DNA of 64,000 nt from Aldehydirespirator sp028819505 (lineage in GTDB: Bacteria; Actinomycetota; Acidimicrobiia; Acidimicrobiales; Aldehydirespiratoraceae): assembly GCA_965207755.1 (NCBI GenBank), contig OZ242297.1:1488001-1552000 (forward strand). Reading direction: 5' to 3'. The stretch's first letter is position 1, and the number at the start of each line of letters is the position of its first letter. Position numbers and translations under genes: made by a program. Below, one piece after another: positions 52,470 to 64,000 of this stretch. The notes beneath the pieces were generated by a model. The model saw nothing but the letters and a program-made list of their open reading frames with translations. It did not search any database and was not told the DNA's origin.

Positions 52470-53768
52470 ATGGAAGCGGGTCTGACCGCCTCGTTGATGG
52501 TTCCGCTTGTGGTTGACCTGCTCGACGACCTGCGGGCCCGCGGGCTGGTGCATGACCACACTGACGAGGCTGCGATGCGGAAGTTGCTGGGGGCCGGCCC
52601 GGTGACCCTCTATTGCGGCATCGACCCCAGCGCTGACAGCCTGCATGTCGGGCACCTGATGGGAGTGCTGGTGCTGCGCCGCTTCCAGGACGCCGGACAC
52701 CGCCCGCTGGCGCTGGTCGGCGGGGCCACCGGCATGGTGGGCGACCCCAGCGGCCGCTCCGACGAGCGCAACCTGCTCGACGCGGCGGCCCTCGAAGCGA
52801 ACGTGGCCGGCATCAAGGCCCAGCTCGACTCGCTGTTCGACTTCTCCGGGGACGGCGCCGCCCGGCTCGTCAACAACTACGACTGGACCCGCGACGTGAC
52901 GATGCTCGACTTCCTGCGCGACGTCGGCAAGCACGTCACCGTCAACCAGATGGTGGCCAAGGACTCGGTGCGCAGCCGCATGGACAGCGAGCAGGGCATC
53001 TCCTACACCGAGTTCAGCTACATGCTGCTACAGGCCTTCGACTACTGGTGGCAGTACGAGCATTACGGCTGCCGCCTGCAGGTGGGCGGCTCCGACCAGT
53101 GGGGCAACATTACCGCGGGGATCGACCTTGTACGCCGCCGCAGCGGAGCCGCAGTCCACGGTCTCACCTGGCCGCTCATGACCCGGGCCGACGGCCAGAA
53201 GTTCGGCAAGACGGCCGAGGGCACGGTGTGGCTCGACGCCGCCCGCACGCTGCCGTTCGAGCTGCACCAGTACCTCGTCAACACCGACGACCGGGACGTC
53301 GAGCGGCTGCTGCTGCAGCTCACCCTGCTGCCGGTGACCGATGTGGCCGCGATCATCGAGACCCACTCCGGCGCCCCCCACGAGCGCCGGGCCCAGCGGG
53401 CCCTGGCCGACGAGGTCTGCACGCTGGTACACGGGGCCGGGGCCGCCGAGCAGGCCCGCCTCGCTGCCGAGGTGCTGTTCGGAACGCCGGAGTTGACGGC
53501 CGAACGGCTGGGGGCGGTGCGCGGCATCGTGCCCGAGACCGAAATCGGCGGCTCGGCTCTCGACGGCGACGAGCCCGTGGTCGCCGCTCTCGTGGCCTCA
53601 GGCCTGTGCAAGTCCCGCTCGGACGCCCGGCGCGCCGTCTCAGGAGGCGGCATCCGCGTCAACGGCCGTCGCGTCGGCTCCTCCGCAGAGAGGATCGACC
53701 TAGTGGACGGCCGCTACGCGCTGGTCCAGCGGGGCCGCCGCTACCGCCACCTCCTAGTGGTGGACTGA
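52470..53768 (+). CDS. tyrS: tyrosyl-tRNA synthetase
   Basis: A 432-residue class-I aminoacyl-tRNA synthetase of the bacterial TyrRS type. The HIGH-like motif is SLHVGHLMG, the tyrosine-binding region includes YTEFSYMLLQAFDYW and QVGGSDQWGNITAG, and the KMSKS equivalent reads DGQKFGKT. The C-terminus is an S4-like RNA-binding domain (GLCKSRSDARRAVSGGGIRV). Start at ATG 52470 or 52497; the second gives VPLVVDLLDDLRARGLV. The G+C returns to genome level here. Probably an essential housekeeping gene beside which the restriction-modification genes inserted. Confidence 0.95.
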   Translation: MEAGLTASLMVPLVVDLLDDLRARGLVHDHTDEAAMRKLLGAGPVTLYCGIDPSADSLHVGHLMGVLVLRRFQDAGHRPLALVGGATGMVGDPSGRSDERNLLDAAALEANVAGIKAQLDSLFDFSGDGAARLVNNYDWTRDVTMLDFLRDVGKHVTVNQMVAKDSVRSRMDSEQGISYTEFSYMLLQAFDYWWQYEHYGCRLQVGGSDQWGNITAGIDLVRRRSGAAVHGLTWPLMTRADGQKFGKTAEGTVWLDAARTLPFELHQYLVNTDDRDVERLLLQLTLLPVTDVAAIIETHSGAPHERRAQRALADEVCTLVHGAGAAEQARLAAEVLFGTPELTAERLGAVRGIVPETEIGGSALDGDEPVVAALVASGLCKSRSDARRAVSGGGIRVNGRRVGSSAERIDLVDGRYALVQRGRRYRHLLVVD

Positions 53769-53874
53769 ACTCCCCGGCCCGTACGGATGCGGTGCCCGCG
53801 AGCACCAGACCGAACATCGGGTGCTAGCGTCGGCTCAGCAGTCGCACGGCTCCCATGCCGCTGGGAGGTGGTCG

Positions 53875-54087
53875 ATGAGCTGGGAGCAGGAGTTCTCAGC
53901 CAGCGTGTGGCAGGAGGGCGAATGGTGGATCGCCCAGGCCCTCGAAGTTGACGTCGCCAGCCAGGGCGAGACGCTCGACTCGGCACTGGCCAACCTAAGC
54001 GAGGCGCTGGCCCTTCACTTCGAGCAGCCCCGAGCCACACAGCTACCCGAGATTCATCGCGTTCGGGCCGTCGTCGGCGCAACCTGA
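53875..54087 (+). CDS. HicB-like antitoxin
   Basis: A 70-residue protein with a partial RNase-H-like fold: FSASVWQEGEWWIAQALEVD then VASQGETLDSALANLSEAL, the standard HicB strand-strand-helix pattern. It starts at ATG 53875 after GGGAGGTGG and lies immediately upstream of a HicA-like gene. No C-terminal DNA-binding domain is seen, so it is a short-form antitoxin. Confidence 0.7.
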   Translation: MSWEQEFSASVWQEGEWWIAQALEVDVASQGETLDSALANLSEALALHFEQPRATQLPEIHRVRAVVGAT

Positions 54088-54104
54088 GCGCCTCCGTTCC
54101 GGGA

Positions 54105-54395
54105 GTGGCGCTCCCATATCGAGAGGTGGCTCGCAGGCTGCGGGCGGCTGGCTTCGTGTCGGCGGGCCAGCGAGGCAGCCATGTGAAGTTCGTCAGGAGA
54201 GAAGGTGCGCGCTCGCGCTCAGTGATTGTGCCGCGCCAGCGGGAATTGCCGACCGGCACCATCAAGAGCATCCTTCGGCAGGCTGGCCCGAGCAACGAGG
54301 AGTTCGGGCCGTTCCAGGCTGGCGCTGGCCGTGGCGGCCGGCGGCTCGGGAATCAGTCGGCGGACGAGGTTGCGCGTGGGGCGTGCCACCGCTAG
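54105..54395 (+). CDS. HicA-like toxin (mRNA interferase family)
   Basis: A 96-residue protein whose first 65 residues match HicA: REVARRLRAAGFVSAGQRGS with the catalytic histidine in GSHVKFVRRE, and ELPTGTIKSILRQAG. HicA proteins bind and cut mRNA through a dsRBD-like fold. The C-terminal 30 residues extend beyond the usual length. The only plausible start is GTG 54105, 17 bp after the antitoxin stop. Order antitoxin-toxin, the reverse of the classical E. coli hicAB arrangement, is common in this two-gene variant. Confidence 0.68.
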   Translation: MALPYREVARRLRAAGFVSAGQRGSHVKFVRREGARSRSVIVPRQRELPTGTIKSILRQAGPSNEEFGPFQAGAGRGGRRLGNQSADEVARGACHR

Positions 54396-54762
54396 CGTCG
54401 GCGGTCACCCCTGTCGGGACCTTCGGGCGCGGCCGGGGTCGCAGTGCCTTCGGTGCCATCGGACCGGCTCTGGCCGGGACCGCAACGGTCGCCTCAGGCG
54501 ATTGCTTCTTGAAAACGGAAGAGACGGACGCATAGCGAGTGCGGGCGTCGGCTCGGGCTGCGTGGCCTGAGGCGATGTCCGTCAATCATGGTCCGGCGTG
54601 CCTGCCGGACCGCCCGGCGCTTCGGCGCCGGGGGAGCCAAGGTCTCCCGCCCCGAGCGGAGAGGCCGGCTCTCTGGCCGCACGGCTGCTCACGCACCCGC
54701 CCCTAGGCGGGGAGTGGCCGGGCAAACCGATCGATGGCCCGGCTTCGGCCGTGCCGGAGATC
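54396..54762 (+). promoter_or_regulatory. rRNA operon leader with 16S processing stem
   Basis: A 367-bp gene-free leader. Bases 54506-54543 (TTCTTGAAAACGGAAGAGAC through GCGAGTGC) are complementary, with a 4-base bulge, to 56351-56385 in the spacer, forming the RNase III stem that brackets 16S rRNA. A further inverted pair CGCCTCAGGC / GCCTGAGGCG lies at about 54490 and 54563. The rRNA promoters must lie upstream of 54500, but I could not assign them with confidence. Confidence 0.65.
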
Positions 54763-59598
<4,836 letters not shown>

Positions 59599-59686
59599 AA
59601 TTTCGCATCGAGCGCTCGGTGCTCGTGCTCGCTATGGAGTTCGTCAGGAGGCGATCCCGCTGAGGGTTCGCCCGTACGACAACAGG

Positions 59687-59803
<117 letters not shown>

Positions 59804-59814
59804 TTTCGCCGATC

Positions 59815-59848
59815 AGAAGGCCCCGTCGACTCAGGTCCGGGGCCTTCT
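59815..59848 (+). terminator. rRNA operon terminator
   Basis: AGAAGGCCCC (59815-59824) and GGGGCCTTCT (59839-59848) form a perfect 10-bp stem with a 14-base loop, directly behind 5S rRNA. The T run after it is short. Confidence 0.85.
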
Positions 59849-59865
59849 GCCATTCTCGGATGCCG

Positions 59866-59912
59866 GAATTGGCAGCGTTATGCACGGATGGCGTGCATTC
59901 TGCTGCCAATTC
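59866..59912 (+). repeat. 47-bp palindromic repeat, copy 3
   Basis: Same sequence as the copies between argC and argJ, 17 bp after the rRNA terminator. The flank GCGCCGTGG differs from the GCGGTGG flank of copies 2 and 4. Confidence 0.9.
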
Positions 59913-59936
59913 GCGCCGTGGACGGGATTGGCATCG

Positions 59937-59983
59937 GAATTGGCAGCGTTGTGCACGGATGGCGTGCATTCTGCTGCCAATTC
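59937..59983 (+). repeat. 47-bp palindromic repeat, copy 4
   Basis: Differs from copies 1-3 by one base in the inner left arm (GTGCACG instead of ATGCACG). It lies 24 bp after copy 3 in the same orientation and 46 bp before the TPR-like gene. Confidence 0.9.
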
Positions 59984-60029
59984 GCGGTGGGACCTTCTGG
60001 GGGATTGATGATGCAGATAGGCTCTGCCC

Positions 60030-60746
60030 ATGGCCCGCAAGAGCGACAGGTCGGGTCGCTCGCGGTCTGGGCCGGGTGGGAGCAAGCCGCGGCAGCGAGT
60101 GCCGTTGCCGTCGGTGCCGCATCCCGCGCCGGACCCGGCCTCCGAACTGCTGCGGGCGCTGGGCCCCGAGTGGGGCAGGAGTGCGGTGCGGCGTTTCGAG
60201 TCGGCGGCCAAGGCCTTTCGGGCCGAGCGATTTAAGGAGGCCCTCCCGCTGCTCACCCGGCTGGCCCGGGATGCTCCCGAGGTCGCGGACGTGCGCGAGC
60301 TGCACGGTTTGACGCTGTACCGGCTGGGCCGCTTCTCCGCTGCCATGAGCGAGCTCGAGTACTTCCGGGAATTGAGCGGTTCCACCGAGCAGCATCCGGT
60401 GCTGGCCGACTGCCACCGGGCACTGGGCCGCTGGGCCGACGTGGAGGCGCTTTGGAAGGAGCTGGGCGCGGCGTCGCCGTCGGCGGAGCTGGTGACCGAG
60501 GGACGGCTGGTGCTGGCCGGCGCCAAGGCCGACAGGGGGGAGTTGCCCGCAGCCATCCGGGTGCTGGAACAGGGCTGGCGCCTGCCGTCCCGCCCCCGGG
60601 ACCACCATCTGCGACGGGCCTATGCCCTAGCCGACCTGTACGAGAAGGCCGGCCGCCCGCCGAGAGCCCGTGAGCTGTTCCGCTGGGTCGAATCCCACGA
60701 CCCCCGGCTGGCCGACGTGTCCCAACGGGTCCGGGCCCTCTCCTGA
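60030..60746 (+). CDS. tetratricopeptide-repeat-like protein
   Basis: A 238-residue soluble protein. A basic Ser/Arg/Pro-rich N-terminus (residues 1-30) precedes an all-helical region with TPR-like units: AAKAFRAERFKEALPLLTRL, LHGLTLYRLGRFSAAMSELE, LADCHRALGRWADVEALWKE and ALADLYEKAGRPPRARELFR. Such proteins act as protein-interaction scaffolds. Starts at ATG 60030. Similar proteins occur beside rRNA or tRNA-processing genes in actinobacteria, but no specific function is supported. Confidence 0.75.
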   Translation: MARKSDRSGRSRSGPGGSKPRQRVPLPSVPHPAPDPASELLRALGPEWGRSAVRRFESAAKAFRAERFKEALPLLTRLARDAPEVADVRELHGLTLYRLGRFSAAMSELEYFRELSGSTEQHPVLADCHRALGRWADVEALWKELGAASPSAELVTEGRLVLAGAKADRGELPAAIRVLEQGWRLPSRPRDHHLRRAYALADLYEKAGRPPRARELFRWVESHDPRLADVSQRVRALS

Positions 60747-60796
60747 GGTCGTTCTCACCACAACCTCCACCGGGCGTTTGCCGGCAATCAAGTCTC

Positions 60797-60888
60797 CGAA
60801 CACTGTTATGCTAGAATTCCACGCGCTGCTGTTATAAGGAGCCAGATGCTGCTATGCTAAGGCTCCGAATGCTGCTACGCTAGGGCTC
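60797..60888 (+). repeat. iterated promoter-like repeats before the AAA ATPase gene
   Basis: Three related units of about 24 bp precede the start codon: CGAACACTGTTATGCTAGAA, CCAGATGCTGCTATGCTAAGG (60842-60865) and CCGAATGCTGCTACGCTAGGG (60865-60888). Each carries a TATGCTA or TACGCTA -10-like core. A further TGCTGTTATAAGG lies between the first two. This could be a cluster of alternative promoters or an operator array. Confidence 0.6.
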
Positions 60889-62142
60889 GTGGAGTACATG
60901 CCCCGCCTTGTGGACGCCCAGCTCGCGCGGGCATGTCGAACCCATCCCGTCGTGCTGGTCACAGGCGCCCGCGGCGTCGGCAAGACCACGACGGCCCTGC
61001 AGGCGGCCAGGTCGACCGCGTTCCTCGACGATGCGGCCACCTGCACCGTCTTCCAAGACGATCCTGAAGCGGCCCTCGCCCAGTATCGGGAGCCGCTGCT
61101 GGTGGACGAATGGCAACTGGTGCCCGAGGTCGTGCGAGCGATCAAGCGCACCGTCGACCGGGACCGGAGACCGGGGCGGTTCATCCTCACCGGCTCACCC
61201 GATCCGCGGGGCCGGTCGGAGTTCCAGGCGCTGACCGGCCGGGCCGCGGTCGTGCGGCTCAACCCGATGACCGTGAGGGAACAGAGCATGCGGGTCGAGT
61301 CTCCGCGCCGCGCCCCGGCAGTCGCCGGTCTGCTGTCGGGAACCCCGCCGGAAGCCTCGCCGGAGCAAGCGCCCAACGTCTTCGAATACCTCGACATGGC
61401 CGCAGTCGGCGGCTTCCCCGAGTGCGCGCCGGAAGGTTCCGCGGCCCATTCGCAGACATGGTGCCGCGACTACCTGAGCGTTCTGCTGCGGCGAGATCTG
61501 CCCCTGTTCGGATCGCGGCGCTCAGCCTCCCACTTTCGCAGGTACGTCGCCGCCGCCGCCCTTCACACCGCACGGTCGCCCGAGGACGGAAGCCTGCGCA
61601 ACGCCGCGGGAGTCAATCCCGGAACCCACCGGGACTACCGCCACATCCTGCTCGACATGGACGTCACCGTCGAAGTGCCCGCGTTCATCAACGAGGGCAT
61701 CCCCAATCTCGCCAAGTCCCCCAAGATGCTGTTCAGCGACTCGGGACTGCTGATCGCGGCGATGAATGTGCCGTTGGCCCGCCTGAAGCTGAACGGCGAC
61801 CTCTACGGCAGGGTCATCGAGACATTCGCGCTCAACCAGCTCCGTGCCGAGCTCGAGGCGCTGGGCATGCGGGATGCGCTGAGCCACCTCCGCACCCACA
61901 AGGGCGCCCATGAAATCGACGCTGTGATCGAGACCACCGACGGCGGGATCGTCGCCATCGAGGTCAAGTCGGCCAACCGGCACCGGCCCGGCGACATCAA
62001 GCACATCGAGTGGCTCTCCGGCAAGGTCGGAGACAGGTTCAGGCTGGGGCTGGTGCTCACCACCGGCACCCACATCAGCAACATCCGAAGCGACACGAGC
62101 GACAGGATCTGGGCCGCACCGATCAGCGTGCTCTGGCACTAG
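60889..62142 (+). CDS. AAA/DUF4143 family ATP-binding protein
   Basis: A 417-residue ATPase of the AAA_14-DUF4143 family. The N-terminal domain has Walker A TGARGVGKTTTAL (about residues 26-38), Walker B PLLVDEWQLVPE and the sensor FILTGSPDP. The C-terminal DUF4143 region ends with a PD-(D/E)xK-like core, EIDAVIETTDGGIVAIEVKS. Proteins of this type are widespread in mobile or accessory regions and their function is unknown; nuclease or toxin-antitoxin-related roles have been proposed. Start is GTG 60889, directly abutting the iterated repeats, or ATG 60898. The stop overlaps the terminal codon of an IS630 transposase remnant on the other strand. Confidence 0.82.
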   Translation: MEYMPRLVDAQLARACRTHPVVLVTGARGVGKTTTALQAARSTAFLDDAATCTVFQDDPEAALAQYREPLLVDEWQLVPEVVRAIKRTVDRDRRPGRFILTGSPDPRGRSEFQALTGRAAVVRLNPMTVREQSMRVESPRRAPAVAGLLSGTPPEASPEQAPNVFEYLDMAAVGGFPECAPEGSAAHSQTWCRDYLSVLLRRDLPLFGSRRSASHFRRYVAAAALHTARSPEDGSLRNAAGVNPGTHRDYRHILLDMDVTVEVPAFINEGIPNLAKSPKMLFSDSGLLIAAMNVPLARLKLNGDLYGRVIETFALNQLRAELEALGMRDALSHLRTHKGAHEIDAVIETTDGGIVAIEVKSANRHRPGDIKHIEWLSGKVGDRFRLGLVLTTGTHISNIRSDTSDRIWAAPISVLWH

Positions 62143-62303
62143 TGTCCGGGTTGGGGAATTCGTTGCAGATATGAGGCCATGGTCTCGAAGATGTCGTCGG
62201 CGCTCTTGTGCCAGGTGAAGGGCTGTGGGTCGTGGTTCCAGTGCGCCGTCCAGCGGTCGATGGCGTCCTTGAGCTCGGCGACTGAGGTGAATGCGCGGTT
62301 CGA
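62139..62303 (-). pseudogene. IS630-family transposase, C-terminal remnant
   Basis: On the minus strand a 55-codon frame reads RAFTSVAELKDAIDRWTAHW followed by NHDPQPFTWHKSADDIFETM and ends QRIPQPGH-stop. This is the typical C-terminus of IS630 transposases. The DDE core is absent; upstream sequence changes abruptly near 62304. No terminal inverted repeats were found. Confidence 0.7.
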
Positions 62304-62338
62304 CTACAGGGTTCCGTAATCGTACTCACGACATACCG

Positions 62339-64000
62339 CTAGTCGGTGTAGGTGACGTCTGCTTGGGTGTAGCGGTTGGCGAGGCCGCTGCTCCAGACGA
62401 CGGCGAGGCCGAGTTGGTGCTCGTTGCCGAGGGTGACGGTGACGGTGGTGGTGGTCTGTTCGGCTGAGAGGTTGATGAGCAGGTTCTGGCCGATGCGGCC
62501 GTCGCGGACGGGGCTGAGCAGGATTGTCGGGCTGCTGCTGGGGATGCAGCTGAGGCTGACCTCGAAGTCGACCGTTGCGTCGCTGCGGCTGGCGGTGGGG
62601 CTGCTGATCAGCAGTTCGGGCCGGCTTTCGCAGGCGGTCAGCGCCGGCTGGTCCTGTTGGTCCTGTTGGTCCACGACGGGCGGGTCGTCGTTGTCGGCGA
62701 CTGCGGCGGTGGCGGCGCCCTGGGTCGAGGACACTGTGTAGCCGCTGCCGGCGTCGACGGTGGCCGTGACCGTGCCGTCGGGTTCGTCGGCTGTGTCGTC
62801 GGTGGTGCCGACCGTGAACGTCACGCTGGTCTGGCCGGGGGCGATGCGGACCGTGCGCTGGCCTGTTGATGCGCCGAAGTCGCCGCTCGCGGTGACCGTG
62901 ACCGTCACGTCGAGCGCGCTCGACGGCGCCGGGCTGGCGCTGACCGTGAAGGTGGCCGCGCCGCCCTCGGTGACGCCGCCGCCCGCGGCGATGCTCACCA
63001 CCGGAACCACGACCGGCGGATCGTCGTCGGCGACCGTGACGGTGGCGGAGCCGCTGCCGGTGTAGCCGCTGCCGCCGTTCAGCGTGACTGTGACGGAGCC
63101 GTCGGACTCGTCGGCCTGGTCATCGGTCGTGCCGACCGTCAGCGTGACGCTGCCTGTGGTGGGGATGGTGACGGTGCGCTGGCCGGTGGTGGCGCCGTGG
63201 TCGCCGCTGGCGGTGACGGTGACGCTCACGGCCAGGTCAGCAGCCGGGGCCGGGCTGGCGGTGAGCGTGAAGGTGGCGTCGCCGCCCTCGGTCACCGCGC
63301 TGCCTGCGGTGATGCTCACCACCGGCGGGTCGTCGTTGTCGGCGACCGCGACGGTGGCCGCGCCCTGGGTCGAGGACACTGTGTAGCCGCTGCCGGCGTC
63401 GACGGTGGCGGTGACCGAGCCGTCGGGTTCGTCGGCGCTGTCGTCGGTGGTGGCGACGGTGACGGTGACGCTGCCTGTGGTGGGGATGGTGACGGTGCGC
63501 TGGCCGGTGGCGGCGCCGTGGTCGCCGCTCGCGGTGACGGTGACGGTGACGTCGAGCGCGGTCGCGGGGGCCGGGCTGGCCGTCACCGTGAAGGCAGCGT
63601 CGCCGCCCTCGGTCACTGCGCTGGCGGCGGTGATGCTCACCTCGGGCGGCGGCGGCGGGGGCGGGGTGGTCTGTGCGGCTGTTTCGAGGGCGGTGAGCTC
63701 GGCGGCGACTTCGTCCCAGACGGGGCTGCTGTGGGTGTTGGCCATCTGTTGGGCGTCGGCGGCGGTCATGGCGCCGCCGGTGACGCCTGTGCCGTCGTGC
63801 TCGCCGAACGCGACGAGCACGCGGTTCCAGCGGTTGACGTGGGCGGTGCCGTGCTGGGTCTGCGCGGCGAGCACTTGGACTTTGGCGATCACGTCGGGGT
63901 CGACGGTGTAGCCCGCGGGAGCGTCGTCGTCGGCGACGTCGGCTGTCTGCGCCGACGGCGCGGCGACGGTGTAGCCGCTGCCCGCGTCGACGGTGAGCGT
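62339..64000 (-). CDS. Calx-beta domain repeat protein, C-terminal part
   Basis: The frame is open to the window edge (554 residues visible), so the N-terminus is outside. At least three Calx-beta-like modules are seen, each beginning VSITAASAVTEGGDAAFTVT or a variant and ending GSGYTVSSTQGAATVAVADN. Ahead of them lies a linker DPDVIAKVQVLAAQTQHGTA and VNRWNRVLVAFGEHDGTG, a module found between repeats in secreted actinobacterial proteins, followed by a Pro tract. A DQQDQQDQ linker precedes a distinct C-terminal domain with two cysteines. Likely a large secreted or surface calcium-binding adhesion-type protein. Confidence 0.85.
   Translation of the reverse strand, partial: TLTVDAGSGYTVAAPSAQTADVADDDAPAGYTVDPDVIAKVQVLAAQTQHGTAHVNRWNRVLVAFGEHDGTGVTGGAMTAADAQQMANTHSSPVWDEVAAELTALETAAQTTPPPPPPPEVSITAASAVTEGGDAAFTVTASPAPATALDVTVTVTASGDHGAATGQRTVTIPTTGSVTVTVATTDDSADEPDGSVTATVDAGSGYTVSSTQGAATVAVADNDDPPVVSITAGSAVTEGGDATFTLTASPAPAADLAVSVTVTASGDHGATTGQRTVTIPTTGSVTLTVGTTDDQADESDGSVTVTLNGGSGYTGSGSATVTVADDDPPVVVPVVSIAAGGGVTEGGAATFTVSASPAPSSALDVTVTVTASGDFGASTGQRTVRIAPGQTSVTFTVGTTDDTADEPDGTVTATVDAGSGYTVSSTQGAATAAVADNDDPPVVDQQDQQDQPALTACESRPELLISSPTASRSDATVDFEVSLSCIPSSSPTILLSPVRDGRIGQNLLINLSAEQTTTTVTVTLGNEHQLGLAVVWSSGLANRYTQADVTYTD

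Overview
The window is high-G+C chromosomal DNA from an actinobacterium. The 16S rRNA reads like Acidimicrobiia: the V4 region carries the GGGCCGGTACTGACGCTGAGG and GCGTGGGTAGCGAACAGG type signatures usual in that class. There is also a CarD/CdnL regulator, an actinobacterial type of arg operon, and heavy use of GTG starts and 1-4 bp start/stop overlaps. The class assignment is an inference from memory of 16S signatures, not a computed placement.

Layout. 1-3.5 kb: two nucleoside-type ABC permeases and adenosine deaminase (uptake and salvage), then a ring-hydroxylase-like protein that has lost its Rieske cluster domain. 3.6-18.4 kb: a defence or DNA-modification island. It holds a large frameshifted protein, a beta-class DNA methyltransferase with a C-terminal nuclease-like domain, a DUF1156 methyltransferase, a small clan-AA aspartic protease, and a tightly overlapping three-gene cassette of cytosine-5 methyltransferase, a protein with a GHKL ATPase at each end, and a protein with an intact receiver domain. 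18.4-26.4 kb: acyl-CoA dehydrogenase, thiolase and SDR, CarD, CapA, an amidohydrolase and an unknown protein. 26.5-35 kb: a HAD-like protein, then a TPP enzyme, GntR regulator, NitT/TauT-type ABC importer, LLM flavin enzyme and enamidase-like amidohydrolase, probably one catabolic locus. 35.1-43.9 kb: complete argCJBDFRGH behind an ARG box. 44-48.5 kb: 3-methyladenine glycosylase, a hendecad coiled-coil membrane protein and a PASTA penicillin-binding protein. 48.6-54.4 kb: a second accessory patch with tandem clan-AA proteases, apparent BREX remnants, a lower-G+C type II restriction-modification pair, tyrS and a HicBA-like pair. 54.5-59.85 kb: a linked 16S-23S-5S operon with recognisable processing stems and a terminator. 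60-64 kb: a TPR-like protein, an AAA/DUF4143 ATPase behind iterated repeats, an IS630 transposase remnant and the end of a Calx-beta repeat protein.

Repeat families tie the window together. A 47-bp near-perfect palindrome occurs four times as two same-orientation pairs, one between argC and argJ and one after the rRNA terminator. A second dispersed element of about 45 bp occurs in four intergenic gaps. The clan-AA protease gene occurs three times. No tRNA gene or CRISPR array was found.

The best candidate for an under-described system is the methyltransferase / double-GHKL kinase / receiver cassette at 12848-18395. It looks like a two-component phosphorelay built into a DNA-modification locus.
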